Positions 25,493 through 35,380 of a stretch of DNA of 64,000 bases are shown one piece after another. Below the pieces are notes generated by a model. That model saw only the letters and a list, made by a program, of their open reading frames with translations, ran no database searches and was not told the origin of the DNA. The position numbers and the translations under genes are program-made. Each line of letters starts with the position of its first letter. Positions within the stretch are counted from its first letter, which is position 1. The stretch comes from Anaerolineae bacterium (lineage in GTDB: Bacteria > Chloroflexota > Anaerolineae > Aggregatilineales > Phototrophicaceae), in assembly GCA_022820125.1 (NCBI GenBank), contig JAJEGA010000027.1, forward strand, positions 32,754-96,753. The letters are read 5' to 3'.

Positions 25493-28105
25493 CTAGATGC
25501 CTACCGCTTCCAGCGCCGACGATCGAAACGTCAGCGCGGACCCATCGGGCGCGACATTGATCAAAACTTTGTCGCCCTCTTGAATCGTCCCCTCCAAGAT
25601 TGCCATGGCCAGCGGATCTTGCACTTCTCGCTGAATCGCGCGCTTCAGCGGTCTGGCGCCAAAAACCGGATCCCAGCCGGACTCCGCCAAAAGCGCTTTG
25701 GCGCCCTCGCTCAACTCAATCGTAATCCGCCGATCCGTCAGGATGCGCTTCAGCCGCTCAAGCTGTAGATCGACGATGCTGACGATGTGCTCGCGGCTGA
25801 GGCTGTGGAAGAAGATGATGTCGTCCAGCCGGTTGAGAAACTCGGGGCGAAAATGGCGATCCAGTTCGCGCATGACCGCATCGCGCCGCTCGCCGAGATC
25901 GCTGGCGTCGCCCATCTGCTTGATCAGCGCGCTGCCGACATTGCTCGTCATGATGATGACGCTATTGCTGAAATTGACCCTGCGCCCCTGCCCGTCGGTC
26001 AAGCGGCCATCGTCAAAGACCTGCAGAAAGAGGTTGAAGACGTCCGGATGGGCTTTCTCGACTTCGTCGAAGAGCAGGACGCAGTAGGGGCGCCGGCGCA
26101 CCGCTTCCGTCAGCTGCCCGCCTTCTTCGTATCCGACATAACCGGGCGGCGCGCCAATCAAGCGGGCGGTGCTGTGCTTTTCGCCATATTCGCTCATATC
26201 AATGCGGACCATCGCGCTTTCGTCATCAAAGAGGAAGTGCGCCAGTGAACGCGCCATTTCCGTCTTGCCGACGCCCGTCTGTCCCAGAAAGAGGAAGACG
26301 CCCACCGGTCGATTCGGATCATTCAAGCCCGCTCTTCCGCGGCGGACCGCAGCCGATATCGCATTGACTGCGTCATCCTGCCCGACAACCCGCTCATGCA
26401 ACCGCGCCTCCATCTGCAGCAGCTTTTCAATTTCGCCTTCCAGCATTCGCGCCACCGGTATACCGGTCCAGCGGCTGACAATCGCGGCGACCTCGTCCGC
26501 GTCTACCTCTTCTTTGAGCATCAGCGCCCCGTTTTGGCGCATATCGGCGATGGTCGATTCGCGCTGGCGCAGCGATTTCTCCAGATCCGGCAATACGCCA
26601 TAACGGAGGCGCGCCGCTTCTTCCAGGTTGCTCTCGCGTTCGGCGCGCTCCAACTGGCTGCGGGCGGCGTCTATCTCAGTCTTGATGCTCGAAATGGCTT
26701 GAATCGCGTCCTTCTCGTGCTGCCAGGCGGCCAGCAGTCCCTTAAGCGCCTCTTGCGCGTCAGCCAGCTCAGCATCAAGATCTTCCAGCCGGCGCCTGGA
26801 TGCGTCGTCCTTTTCCTTTAGCAGCGCGGCGCGTTCAATTTCCAGCTGCATGATATGGCGCTCGCGTTTATCCAACTCAATGGGCTTGCTGTCGATTTCC
26901 ATTTTGAGGTGGGCGGCGGCTTCGTCTATCAGGTCGATGGCTTTGTCCGGCAGTTGACGTTCCGGCAGATAACGATGACTGAGCGCGGCAGCCGCGATGA
27001 CCGCGCCGTCTTGAATGCGCACCCCGTGATGCACCTCATAGCGCTCTTTTAAGCCGCGCAGGATGCTGATCGTGTCTTCGACGCTGGGTTCTTCGACGAA
27101 GATCGGCTGGAAACGGCGTTCGAGCGCGGCATCTTTTTCAATGTGCTGGCGGTACTCATCGAGCGTCGTCGCGCCGATCATGCGCAGCTCGCCGCGCGCA
27201 AGCATCGGCTTTAGCATGTTGCCGGCGTCCATAGAGCCTTCCGCGCGCCCGGCGCCGACGATGTTATGCAGCTCGTCGATGAACAGGATGATCTCGCCCT
27301 CGCTGTCAGCGATTTCTTTCAAGACGGCTTGCAGGCGTTCTTCGAATTCGCCGCGGAATTTGCTGCCGGCGACCAGCGCCGCCATATCCAGCGCGATGAT
27401 CGTCTTGTCCTTCAAGCCCTCCGGCACATCACCATTGACGAGGCGCTGCGCCAGCCCCTCGACGATCGCCGTTTTGCCCACGCCCGCCTCGCCGATTAGC
27501 ACCGGATTATTTTTGCTGCGGCGGCTGATGACGTGGATCACCCGGCGGATTTCCTCATCGCGCCCGATCACGGGGTCGAGCCTTCCCTGGCGCGCGTCGG
27601 CGCTCAGGTCGCGCCCGAACTTGGCGAGGCTCTCGTAAGTCGATTCCGGGTTTTGACTGCTGATCCGCTGGCTGCCACGGATTGATTGCAGCGCAGTCAG
27701 TATGTCGTCGTAATTGATGCCGTTTCGCTGCAAGATGGCGCTCATGGCTTGGTCTTTCGCCAGCGCCAATAGCAGATGTTCGGCGCTCGTATAATCATCG
27801 CGCATCCGCTTCGCTTCTTTTTCCGCCTGGCTGAACAGCTGCAGCGCTGCACGGCCTATGCCGATGTCCGCAGCCGGCTGGCTATTTCGCGGCAGATCGC
27901 CAAGCGCGACCGCCACTTCAGCGTGAATGGAAGCGGGCTGGGCGCCGATCTTTTGAATGATCCGCGGCGTCAAGCCTTCGTCTTGTTCGAGCAGCCCCAG
28001 AAATACATGCGCCGGCTCAATCGCGCTATGGCGACGCTCGCTGGCGATGCTCTGCGCGCGAAGCGCCGCGTTCTGCGCTTTATTGGTGTAGCGGCTGAAG
28101 TTCAT
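25493..28105 (-). CDS. clpB: Disaggregase ClpB
   Basis: An 870-residue Hsp100 that pulls proteins out of aggregates with DnaK. N-terminal Clp repeat domain ([17 protein letters not shown]), first AAA+ module with GEAGVGKTA near residue 205 and the [20 protein letters not shown] pore loop, the long middle coiled coil (about 400-520, [20 protein letters not shown]) that distinguishes ClpB from ClpA/C, and a second AAA+ module with GQTGVGKTE near 605 and [13 protein letters not shown]. The ATG at 28105 has a strong GGAGGC site; an upstream in-frame start is less likely. A 17-base palindrome lies in its leader. Cytoplasmic hexamer. Confidence 0.97.
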   Translation of the reverse strand: MNFSRYTNKAQNAALRAQSIASERRHSAIEPAHVFLGLLEQDEGLTPRIIQKIGAQPASIHAEVAVALGDLPRNSQPAADIGIGRAALQLFSQAEKEAKRMRDDYTSAEHLLLALAKDQAMSAILQRNGINYDDILTALQSIRGSQRISSQNPESTYESLAKFGRDLSADARQGRLDPVIGRDEEIRRVIHVISRRSKNNPVLIGEAGVGKTAIVEGLAQRLVNGDVPEGLKDKTIIALDMAALVAGSKFRGEFEERLQAVLKEIADSEGEIILFIDELHNIVGAGRAEGSMDAGNMLKPMLARGELRMIGATTLDEYRQHIEKDAALERRFQPIFVEEPSVEDTISILRGLKERYEVHHGVRIQDGAVIAAAALSHRYLPERQLPDKAIDLIDEAAAHLKMEIDSKPIELDKRERHIMQLEIERAALLKEKDDASRRRLEDLDAELADAQEALKGLLAAWQHEKDAIQAISSIKTEIDAARSQLERAERESNLEEAARLRYGVLPDLEKSLRQRESTIADMRQNGALMLKEEVDADEVAAIVSRWTGIPVARMLEGEIEKLLQMEARLHERVVGQDDAVNAISAAVRRGRAGLNDPNRPVGVFLFLGQTGVGKTEMARSLAHFLFDDESAMVRIDMSEYGEKHSTARLIGAPPGYVGYEEGGQLTEAVRRRPYCVLLFDEVEKAHPDVFNLFLQVFDDGRLTDGQGRRVNFSNSVIIMTSNVGSALIKQMGDASDLGERRDAVMRELDRHFRPEFLNRLDDIIFFHSLSREHIVSIVDLQLERLKRILTDRRITIELSEGAKALLAESGWDPVFGARPLKRAIQREVQDPLAMAILEGTIQEGDKVLINVAPDGSALTFRSSALEAVGI

Positions 28106-28129
28106 GAAGCCTCCTCTGGTCCCCAACTT

Positions 28130-28146
28130 GGACAATTCAATTGTCC
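28130..28146. promoter_or_regulatory. 17-bp palindrome in the clpB leader
   Basis: GGACAATT-C-AATTGTCC, a perfect inverted repeat 25 bases before the clpB start, possibly a repressor site. It is not the CIRCE sequence. Confidence 0.35.
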
Positions 28147-28212
28147 TTCGGCGATGTCATAGGCATGTCAGAGGAGTGTAAATTCTGTGTTAGCGCTCCG
28201 CACAAGGGCGGC

Positions 28213-29136
28213 TTAACGTTGGCAGGCGCGCAGAATCGCGCCCTGGCCCCGCATCTCAAATTCCGGGACGCAGGCTGGCATCAAACCGGTTTCGCCTTTG
28301 CTGAGGACGATCTCGTCATGTCCCTCAGCGGCTGCTTCTACACTTCCCGCGATGCAAGTCAGCGATTGAAAGCGACCATTGCTTTCGATTTTAAGCGCGT
28401 CGCCGGCGAGCTCATGACGCCAGAGGCGGAAGTACGCGCCATCAACGATCAGCCCATTCCGCGGCCGCCGGATGCGGGGGAGCGACTCAAGCTTGGCGAC
28501 CTGAAGACCCCTCTCGACATGGAGCTCGCGCGGCCGCCCATCCAAGCCCAGGCGGCGCCAATCATAGAGGCGGTAGGTGACATCGCTCGATTGCTGAATC
28601 TCATAGACCAGGATGCCAGGTCCCAGCGCATGAATCGTATTCGCCGGTATGTAGAGCACATCGCCGGATTTGACTTCGGCGTAAACCAGCAACGCTTCCA
28701 GCCGATTGCGCTGAATCGCGCCGGCGACGGTTTCGCGCGTTGCGCCCGCCCGCGCGCCGATGACCAACTGCGCGCCCGGTTCCGCATGCAGGATCACCCA
28801 GGCTTCGGTCTTCCCGCGTGGCTCGTTTTCAAATTCGCGCGCTTGCTCGTCGTTGGGATGGACCTGGACCGAAAGCCAATCCGCCGCGTCGATCAGCTTT
28901 GCCAACAGCGGAATGCCATCGCCGCCGGTGTTTCCCCCTCCCAGAAGGTCGGCGCCGTAATCGCGCGCCACATCGCCCAGTCTTGTCTCTCGCAGCGGTC
29001 CGTTGGCGATTAGCGCCGTGTCGTGCAATTCCCAGGATTCACCATAGGGCTCGTCCGTCGGCAGGCGCTTGCCCATCATGTCCGCCAGCCGGCGACCGCC
29101 CCAGACCTTCACGTGCAGCGCGGGTCTTAACTTCAT
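28213..29136 (-). CDS. manA: Mannose-6-phosphate isomerase, class I
   Basis: A 307-residue cupin isomerase interconverting mannose-6-P and fructose-6-P. KVWGGRRLADMMG and YGESWELHD are the usual start; the zinc site is seen in LSVQVHPND, GKTEAWVIL and NTIHALGPGILVYEIQQSSD, with TYRLYDW after it. The short form lacks the extra domain of enteric ManA, as in Firmicutes and Chloroflexota. The ATG at 29136 fits the family; an in-frame extension to 29250 would run through a hairpin repeat and is rejected. Supplies mannose units for glycans or uses mannose as carbon. Confidence 0.92.
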   Translation of the reverse strand: MKLRPALHVKVWGGRRLADMMGKRLPTDEPYGESWELHDTALIANGPLRETRLGDVARDYGADLLGGGNTGGDGIPLLAKLIDAADWLSVQVHPNDEQAREFENEPRGKTEAWVILHAEPGAQLVIGARAGATRETVAGAIQRNRLEALLVYAEVKSGDVLYIPANTIHALGPGILVYEIQQSSDVTYRLYDWRRLGLDGRPRELHVERGLQVAKLESLPRIRRPRNGLIVDGAYFRLWRHELAGDALKIESNGRFQSLTCIAGSVEAAAEGHDEIVLSKGETGLMPACVPEFEMRGQGAILRACQR

Positions 29137-29457
29137 TGGGTAGAGCGCGAATGATGTCAAATTAGCCTCCGCGGACGAATTTGCATAATCTGTAGGGACG
29201 AGCCTTGGTTCGCCCATTCTTGTCATTGATTTAATGCGTTTTGCGCGCAATTAACTTGGACCTGCTTCAGTGTCCTCATTGGTGAGCCAACCTGCGCATC
29301 GCAAGCCAAAGGCGCAGTCCCGCGAAATGGACATTTGCCATCGCCTCCGGTTATTATATGCCATTACATGGCTATGCTATAATGACCATGATTCGCTACC
29401 GGCAGACGGAAGGCGTATTTTGCCTTTGTCGAAAGTTGGCGCCAACGAGATTGCTCG
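29137..29457. repeat. Gene-free gap with hairpin repeat D
   Basis: A copy of the dispersed repeat, TGTAGGGACGAGCCTTGG then TTCGCCC, lies at 29191-29217, with a 3' part (TTGGACCTGCTTCAGTGTCC) that resembles the right flank of the element at 24873. No gene is seen; the right end holds the promoter for the next gene. Confidence 0.6.
29375..29383 (+). promoter_or_regulatory. Extended -10 promoter
   Basis: TGC followed by a perfect TATAAT (29378-29383), 74 bases before the ATG at 29458. No -35 is needed with this extended form. Confidence 0.5.
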
Positions 29458-30834
29458 ATGATTGAACAGCCAAGTCCACAAGATTACTTGGACGATATGC
29501 ATGCGATTGGCGTGACACGCCTGTTTCAGCCGCATCTCAGTACGCGCGATCGCGCCGCTGGCATCCGCCGCGTCCGGCAAGAACTCGGCCGGATGCGAAC
29601 TGAGCTGACCCTTCATCGCGATACCTTGAGCGCAAACGGCGCGGGCGCGAATGCTGATGAGGCGAAACGCCTCGCCGCGCCCTTGAATCTGCTGCTGCTG
29701 CTGCACGAGCAATTGGTCGACGAAGTCAGCGATCTTGAAAGAAGCCTCAGCACGGGCAAACCTATGCCCTACAGCTTCGATTTCGGGCGCTTCATTTTTG
29801 GCGACAATGATACCGGCGAGTGGTTCGTAGGCAGTCAAGCGCAGTATGACGATTGGCTGCGCATCCAGCAGTTCAAGCGCCGGCTCGACGCCTTGCGCGT
29901 GAAGGGGCAGCCGGCGCGCGAACAGTTGATCGGCTTTCGCAGCGAGCTGGAAGCGCTAAACGCGAAACACGAAAAAGCGCAATCCAAAATCGAAGGTCGC
30001 CAGAAGCGCGCATTTGTCCTGCGCCGCGTCGGGATGCTGGTGGCGCTGATTGTCGCGAGCGGCGCCGTCAGCTTCTACTATTGGAACAGCCAGCGCGACT
30101 TCAGCCTTATCGCCCTAGGCTTGACTGCCGTTTGCGCTCTCATGATCCCGATTGTCTTCGCCAATTGGAAAAACCCGCGGACCCGCACCGCGCGCCAGCA
30201 GCGAAAGCTCGAAGCGCAGATCCTGGAATTGAAGCAGGAAGGGGCGCAATATCGCCAGAGCTATCAGCCGCTTGAACTGCAGATTAAAGCGCTGGAAGTC
30301 CATTACAATCGGATGATGGACAACTGGGAAGCGGCGCGGCTGGTCAAGAACCGGCTGGATACCTTCATAGAAGAAGGGCAGCCTCTGCGAGAGCGCGTCG
30401 AGACCATTCGGGCGGAGCTGGAAGACCTGCGTCCGCAGCGCGACAAATTGCTGCGCAAGCTGGAAGTGCGCCAAAAGCGCGGCGCGTTTTTCCGGCGCAT
30501 GACGCTGCATATCATGCTGGTTTTGGCTAGCGGCGCGCTCGGCTTCTATTTTGACTATACCGGGGAGCCTGATTACGGCGCGGTTATGTATGGCTTAGGC
30601 GCCTTCTGCATCTTGCTTGTGCCGCTGGCTTATATCGACTGGAAGAACCGCGACTACAAGCTGGAATCGAAGCTGCGTAAAATCGAAACGCGGATGATCC
30701 AATTGCAAACCGAAGGCAAGCAGGTCATGAAGCGCTATCATCCGATTGAATTGCAAATCAAGACCTTGATCGCGCAATACAAAAGGACGCGCGCTGGCAT
30801 TACCAACGCGGACGATTCGCCAGCTGTGGCTTAG
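29458..30834 (+). CDS. Uncharacterised coiled-coil membrane protein with internal duplication
   Basis: A 458-residue protein I do not recognise. An N-terminal ~180-residue part is largely charged helix. Then two related units follow, about 180 residues apart: RRVGMLVALIVASGAVSFYY...ALMIPIVFANWKN and RRMTLHIMLVLASGALGFYF...ILLVPLAYIDWKN. Each is a membrane hairpin followed by a coiled coil (KLEAQILELKQEGAQYRQSY / KIETRMIQLQTEGKQVMKRY) that ends in the same P(L/I)ELQIK(A/T)L words. So the second half is a tandem duplication. Four membrane helices in total, with large cytosolic coiled coils. Its stop overlaps the convergent sugar-dehydrogenase stop by 4 bp. Confidence 0.7.
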   Translation: MIEQPSPQDYLDDMHAIGVTRLFQPHLSTRDRAAGIRRVRQELGRMRTELTLHRDTLSANGAGANADEAKRLAAPLNLLLLLHEQLVDEVSDLERSLSTGKPMPYSFDFGRFIFGDNDTGEWFVGSQAQYDDWLRIQQFKRRLDALRVKGQPAREQLIGFRSELEALNAKHEKAQSKIEGRQKRAFVLRRVGMLVALIVASGAVSFYYWNSQRDFSLIALGLTAVCALMIPIVFANWKNPRTRTARQQRKLEAQILELKQEGAQYRQSYQPLELQIKALEVHYNRMMDNWEAARLVKNRLDTFIEEGQPLRERVETIRAELEDLRPQRDKLLRKLEVRQKRGAFFRRMTLHIMLVLASGALGFYFDYTGEPDYGAVMYGLGAFCILLVPLAYIDWKNRDYKLESKLRKIETRMIQLQTEGKQVMKRYHPIELQIKTLIAQYKRTRAGITNADDSPAVA

Positions 30835-32018
30835 CTGACGGGATCGAAGCGATACACCGCGCCCTCGTAATCAATGACGTAAACTTCGCCCGCTTCATCC
30901 TCGCCGAAGCTGCTGATCGGAAGCGCCGTTTTCATTAGTTCAGCCGCTTGCCAAGCCCACTCTTGATCGCGCCATGCGCCCCAAATGCGGCCGCTGCACC
31001 AATCGCCGAATAGATAAACCGCCTGCAATTCCGCGATCGCCGCGCCACGGTAGACGACCCCGCCGGTCACCGAACAGCCCAATGAATGGCTGTATTCGAA
31101 AATGGGCGGGACGTGGTTTGGCGCGTATCCGCCAGCGAAAACATGATTGCCCTCCCATACGTTCCAGCCATAATTCTCTCCGCCAGCGCTGTCGGACGGC
31201 TGAAAGTTAATCTCTTCCCATTGGTTCTGCCCGACATCCGCCATGTACATGTCGCCAGTTGCGCGATCAAAGCTGAAGCGCCAGACATTCCGCAAGCCGT
31301 AAGCCCAAATCTCATCGCGCGCCGCCGCATCGTCTACGAATGGATTATCGGGCGGTATGGCGTAAGGCTCGGCGCTGTCGATGTCGATGCGCAAGATAGA
31401 GCCCAAAAGCAACTGGCGATTCTGGCCCGCGCCCAGGGGATCGTTTGCCGCGCCGCCATCCCCGAGCGCTATATATAGATAGCCGTCCGGACCAAATTCG
31501 ATATGACCGCCATTGTGATTGGCGTAGGGCTGCGCCAGTTGAAAGAGGATTTGGCCACTGGCGGCATCCGCGACATCCGGATCGCCCGCCTCAACTTGAT
31601 AACGCGCGACCACGGTGCGGCCCTGACGGTCGGTATAGTAGATGAAGAACGCGCCATTCTCGCGATAATCCGGGTGGAAAGCCAATCCCAAGAGTCCTTG
31701 CTCGGAAAACGCGTTAGCGCGCGCCCCGGGCGAGATGATGTCTTCGATATCCAGAAATGGCTGATCCTCGAGTTGCCCGTCCCGAAGAATCCAGATCTTC
31801 CCAACCTGCTCGACTATAAAGATTCGATTTGAATCATCGCCGGCTTGCGTCAAATAGAGCGGACGGGTGAAGCCGTCAGCGACTGGCGTCAGTTTGAACG
31901 CGGCTTGGTCGGGCGCGTGATCACGCGTTAAGCGCGCTTCGTTTTCCTGCTCTTGCGCCTGCGTCAGCGCGAAGGAAAGGGTGATTGCAATTAGTATGGC
32001 GGCACGAAGGTATTTCAC
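30831..32018 (-). CDS. Secreted PQQ-type glucose/sorbosone dehydrogenase-like propeller
   Basis: A 395-residue exported protein with signal peptide (YLRAAILIAITLSFALTQAQ). It is a six-bladed propeller of the GSDH/HHIP family: GFTRPLYLTQAGDDSNRIFIVEQ, EQGLLGLAFHPDY, the HNGGHIEFGPDGYLYIALGDGG signature that supplies the catalytic His and metal ligands, EIWAYGLRNVWRFSFD and ENYGWNVWEG. Soluble PQQ glucose dehydrogenase is the best-studied relative, but many bacterial homologues have unknown substrates or need no PQQ. The immune-like cassette is upstream on the same strand (26-base gap from the NACHT gene), but function looks unrelated. Confidence 0.86.
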   Translation of the reverse strand: MKYLRAAILIAITLSFALTQAQEQENEARLTRDHAPDQAAFKLTPVADGFTRPLYLTQAGDDSNRIFIVEQVGKIWILRDGQLEDQPFLDIEDIISPGARANAFSEQGLLGLAFHPDYRENGAFFIYYTDRQGRTVVARYQVEAGDPDVADAASGQILFQLAQPYANHNGGHIEFGPDGYLYIALGDGGAANDPLGAGQNRQLLLGSILRIDIDSAEPYAIPPDNPFVDDAAARDEIWAYGLRNVWRFSFDRATGDMYMADVGQNQWEEINFQPSDSAGGENYGWNVWEGNHVFAGGYAPNHVPPIFEYSHSLGCSVTGGVVYRGAAIAELQAVYLFGDWCSGRIWGAWRDQEWAWQAAELMKTALPISSFGEDEAGEVYVIDYEGAVYRFDPVS

Positions 32019-32044
32019 GACTTCTCCTTTTGACGCCGAGCGAT

Positions 32045-34453
32045 TCAGTCGCGAAGGCTTTGATTGCGGCTGATCCGCGCCAGCACGTTGTAGTTATTGG
32101 CTCGTTCCGGCGCGTCAATCCGTTCGTCGCCGTGGATATGCCTCAGGCAGCGGACCAGGTGCGTTTCAATCGTGAGCTGGCTGCGCGTACGAGACTTCAG
32201 CCAGCTCTCGCCCCAGATCTCAGCGCCGACGCTGATGCAGTGCAGTTGTTGTTCTGATAAGGGACCGGCAAGCCTGGTGGGCAGCAGCTCGTCGATGAGC
32301 TGCCAGCGCATATCTTGCCACTTGCCAGCCGCGATGATGGCGCCGGCGAAGAGGACCACGTTGCGCCAACGGGCGTAATCATGGCAGAGCAGGGCGACGA
32401 TATTCTCCGGAAAGGTCCAGCCCTCCGCGCTGGCTGGTCGAAGCTCTGAAGGCATTGGGCATTCGTCGTAGAATTCGATTAGCGCGCTCGCCGCGAGGTA
32501 TTCCTGGATCGTGAGATGAGGGAAGCGGTAAAGATTTGGCGCGTCAGATACCAGGATGCCGTTGCGCGTCGCCAGGTACTCCAGCACATCTTCAATCCCG
32601 GCGCCCAATCCCCCGCCGAGCGACTGCTGCTCCAAAAGCTTGTCGAGCAATCGCGCGCGCTGGATGATCGTCGGGTAGCGCTGATGGCTGCGCTGCTCGG
32701 AATGCAAATCAAATGCGATTAGCTTGAGCGCCGCCCGCATTCTATCCAGGTTGACGTTGGCCAGCTTTTCGTGCAGTTTGTCCGCCGGCGATGGGATGTT
32801 CCAGCGGTCAAGCAGCTCCACCGTGTGCTCATAGAGTTCGGCGCGTTTATCCGGCAGCTGCTTGTAATCTTCGTGGATCAATGTCAACAGCGCCAGCATG
32901 AGCGGTTGGCGGGCGAGGGGCCACAGCGCCCGATTCTCGCGTATGGTTTGGTTGAGGTCGGCCGCCATTAGCGCGCTCTGCTTGGCGGCGACGGCGCGCC
33001 CGCCCAAGACGCTTGGACGGTTCTCCGCGACATTGGCGTACCAGCGCTCGACGTAAGTCTTGACCTGTTGCCAGGTAAATGGCGCCAATTCAGCCGAGGC
33101 GAAACGCTCGGACAAGCGCCAGCGCGAATCGTGGCGGTAGGCGTAAGTGCGGCTGGTGACGATCACGCGACAATTGGGAAAGCGGTCCACCCAGTTCTCG
33201 ATGATCCGCTGCAAAATGATGCGGTCTCTGTCTTCATAGACTTCATCGAGGCCATCCAGCACCAGCAGGCTGCCGTGTGTCGGCGCATCCGATTGCGTCA
33301 GATACGCTTCCAGGTGCGGCGCCAGACTGCCGGTCGCCGTCTTTACATAATTCAAGAGATGCTCGGATGAGGCGCCGCTGAGGGACTTGGGAAAGAGCTC
33401 GGGCGAACTGGCGAAGTCGCGCAAGCTGACATACATGGGCAGGATCGGTCCATGAATCCAGGATGCGCCCAGCATCTCCAGCCCTTTGACCTTATCCTGT
33501 CGTTCCGAGCGCGGATCGCAGGCGTAGGCTAGCGCGGCGACGATGAAGCGGCACAATGAACTCTTGCCCGTCCCGGCGGCGCCGGTGATGACGATCAGCG
33601 GATGCGCCGCGATGACTTCAAATACCGACTCGCGCACATATCCCATGTCGCGTTCGATCGCCTGGAATCGCCGCGCGTTTAGCTCTTCGACGCTGACGTT
33701 GTGAAACTGCCGCTGGTCGGTCCAGATATCCACCGGCGTATACAACTGATGAAGCATCGCCGGCGTATGATGCTGGGAGGCGGGGTGGATGGTCGTCGTC
33801 GGGATATTCCACTCGGAGCGGACAGAAGCCAGGTAGCTCTTCAGCGCCGATTTGTTGCCGTGATAATGCTCGGCGACGATATTTACGTCCTGCCCGGCGA
33901 AGATGACATGACCGCCAGCTGAAATACTGCCTGCCTGCACGCGCACCGCCGATGGATAATCACGTTGATCGCGCATCGCTTCCAGCAGATTGCGCGCGAA
34001 CAGGATCGCCTGCCGGCCTTGATTCGCCGAGCCATCCAATCCGCCAGTGGCGACAATCAGCCAATCCAAGCCCGTCAGCTCGTCGTTGTTCAGTTTCTCC
34101 GGGACGAGCTCGCTGCGGGCCAGCTCTTCCGCCGTGCGCCGATAATTGCGGTCGCGGTAGATTTCTGTCATGCGTTTGCTCAGCGCTTCGCAATAACGGA
34201 ACTTCTTGAGCAAGCGCCGCAGCAAGGTCAACTTGGTGCTGGGGTTGGGCATGACAGGCGCAAAGACCATCATGACCAGTTTCTGATACGGCGAATCAAG
34301 CGCCGTCTCGTCAGCCTGTTGCTTCAAGCTTGCCCAGTTTGCCTGCACAAAACTGCGCCAGGCGGCCGGCGATGTGATCATCAACTGGCTTGGGGCGCTC
34401 CGCGCTGGCGCGGTGATCGCCTTGGCTGGATACTCTTGAGCGGGACGATTCAT
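32045..34453 (-). CDS. NACHT-domain STAND NTPase
   Basis: An 802-residue STAND ATPase. Residues 1-165 form an unrecognised helical N-terminal domain. A glycine-rich strand module follows at 175-198 (SISAGGHVIFAGQDVNIVAE). The NACHT domain has Walker A GAAGTGKSS (291-299), Walker B LLVLDGLDE (396-404) with the double-acid end typical of NACHT, and VIVTSRTYAYR as sensor. WPLARQPLMLALLTLIHED and YRFPHLTIQEYLAASAL mark the winged-helix/NACHT C part. The C-terminal ~150 residues are helical, perhaps the ligand sensor. No catalytic effector is fused, so a partner may carry it. The strand module is shared with the gene at 34816-35334. Confidence 0.85.
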   Translation of the reverse strand: MNRPAQEYPAKAITAPARSAPSQLMITSPAAWRSFVQANWASLKQQADETALDSPYQKLVMMVFAPVMPNPSTKLTLLRRLLKKFRYCEALSKRMTEIYRDRNYRRTAEELARSELVPEKLNNDELTGLDWLIVATGGLDGSANQGRQAILFARNLLEAMRDQRDYPSAVRVQAGSISAGGHVIFAGQDVNIVAEHYHGNKSALKSYLASVRSEWNIPTTTIHPASQHHTPAMLHQLYTPVDIWTDQRQFHNVSVEELNARRFQAIERDMGYVRESVFEVIAAHPLIVITGAAGTGKSSLCRFIVAALAYACDPRSERQDKVKGLEMLGASWIHGPILPMYVSLRDFASSPELFPKSLSGASSEHLLNYVKTATGSLAPHLEAYLTQSDAPTHGSLLVLDGLDEVYEDRDRIILQRIIENWVDRFPNCRVIVTSRTYAYRHDSRWRLSERFASAELAPFTWQQVKTYVERWYANVAENRPSVLGGRAVAAKQSALMAADLNQTIRENRALWPLARQPLMLALLTLIHEDYKQLPDKRAELYEHTVELLDRWNIPSPADKLHEKLANVNLDRMRAALKLIAFDLHSEQRSHQRYPTIIQRARLLDKLLEQQSLGGGLGAGIEDVLEYLATRNGILVSDAPNLYRFPHLTIQEYLAASALIEFYDECPMPSELRPASAEGWTFPENIVALLCHDYARWRNVVLFAGAIIAAGKWQDMRWQLIDELLPTRLAGPLSEQQLHCISVGAEIWGESWLKSRTRSQLTIETHLVRCLRHIHGDERIDAPERANNYNVLARISRNQSLRD

Positions 34454-34815
34454 GGTCGCAGTCTTACGAAGTTACTCATGCGAATAACAGACTTGCCTGG
34501 CTCGCTGCTGACAACGGGACAGGTTTCAATGGATTGAGTATGAAAGCGACGGGGCAGCAAATTCAAGCCTCAAAATAGGTGAAACTTGTAGGGGCGACTC
34601 TGTGAGTCGCCCAAAAGCAGGCGACAATGTACAGCTTTTAGCTCGAACATTCGCCCAACGAAAAAGTGCCCTGTCCCCCATAGCTCGCTGGGGACGGGGC
34701 TGGGGGATGGAGTCAAAATCCAGCAATTACATTTCCTCATGTCTTGCTTGTATAGACTTCCGCCCGGCGCAGACTTCGCATTCGCCAGACGAAGATGCGA
34801 GCAACATCGCGTGCT
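34454..34815. repeat. Gap with hairpin repeat E and a second GC hairpin
   Basis: TGTAGGGGCGACTC-TGT-GAGTCGCCC at 34587-34612 is a dispersed-repeat copy. At about 34670-34699, GTCCCC and GGGGAC form another stem. On the minus strand both lie between the 172-residue gene and the NACHT gene and could attenuate transcription. No gene seen. Confidence 0.55.
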
Positions 34816-35334
34816 TCAAATCTTTTTCGCCGCGCGCTGCCCAGAGAGCGCCTCCTGGAAATTGATGGCGACTTCGCCGACGCTGGCGAGAATAGCGCCG
34901 ACCAGCGGCTGGTCAAACAGCGTTAGCGCGGCGGCGGTCAAGGCGGGCGAAAAGCGTAGCAGCGATTTGGCGGCGCGCATCAGAATCCGCGGATTGGGCT
35001 TCTTGCTGGCGGTGAGCTGCGCCTCAACCGTGTGCAGGTCGTGCATGGCGGCTTCCCGCTTTTCCGTCGCCATATTCTCCTGCTGGATGGCGCCCTCCAT
35101 CTTCCGGATGCCCTGGAGCATCATGTCGAATTCTTGCGGCGTCGTTTCAACGCCGCCGACGGTCACCGTTTGGTTGGTGTGCTGGGCGACATCGCCGCCG
35201 GTCTGCACCTTCACTTGGCCGTCTCGCCCGGCGAATACCACATGCCCCGTTACCGACAAATGATCGATATCAATATTGATTTCGGGCGCTTGAGACCGGC
35301 CGTTATGCCCTTTGCTTTCCCTAGAATTCATCAC
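34816..35334 (-). CDS. Small protein with glycine-strand motif, NACHT-cassette member
   Basis: A 172-residue protein without a named family. Residues 27-38 (SVTGHVVFAGRD) followed by QVKVQTGGDVAQH repeat the strand motif of the downstream NACHT protein (ISAGGHVIFAGQDVNIV). Gly-rich repeats of this GDVxxGDxV style are often found between effector and ATPase parts of bacterial STAND proteins. The middle is charged helix (MLQGIRKMEGAIQQENMATE); the end (LTAAALTLFDQPLVGAILAS) is hydrophobic and might insert in or touch a membrane. It may be an adaptor or a membrane effector that pairs with the NACHT protein. 46 bases downstream of the TIR-SUMF1 gene, so probably the same operon. Confidence 0.65.
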   Translation of the reverse strand: MMNSRESKGHNGRSQAPEINIDIDHLSVTGHVVFAGRDGQVKVQTGGDVAQHTNQTVTVGGVETTPQEFDMMLQGIRKMEGAIQQENMATEKREAAMHDLHTVEAQLTASKKPNPRILMRAAKSLLRFSPALTAAALTLFDQPLVGAILASVGEVAINFQEALSGQRAAKKI

Positions 35335-35380
35335 TTATATCCCCCTTTTCAGTGGCTGCGATGTTGATGTCAGTTCTTGC

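Noticed and set aside
28176..28200. CIRCE-like words (GAGTGTAA...TTAGCGCTC) upstream of clpB
   Set aside because: The half-sites are in inverted order relative to CIRCE and imperfect; not enough to claim HrcA control.
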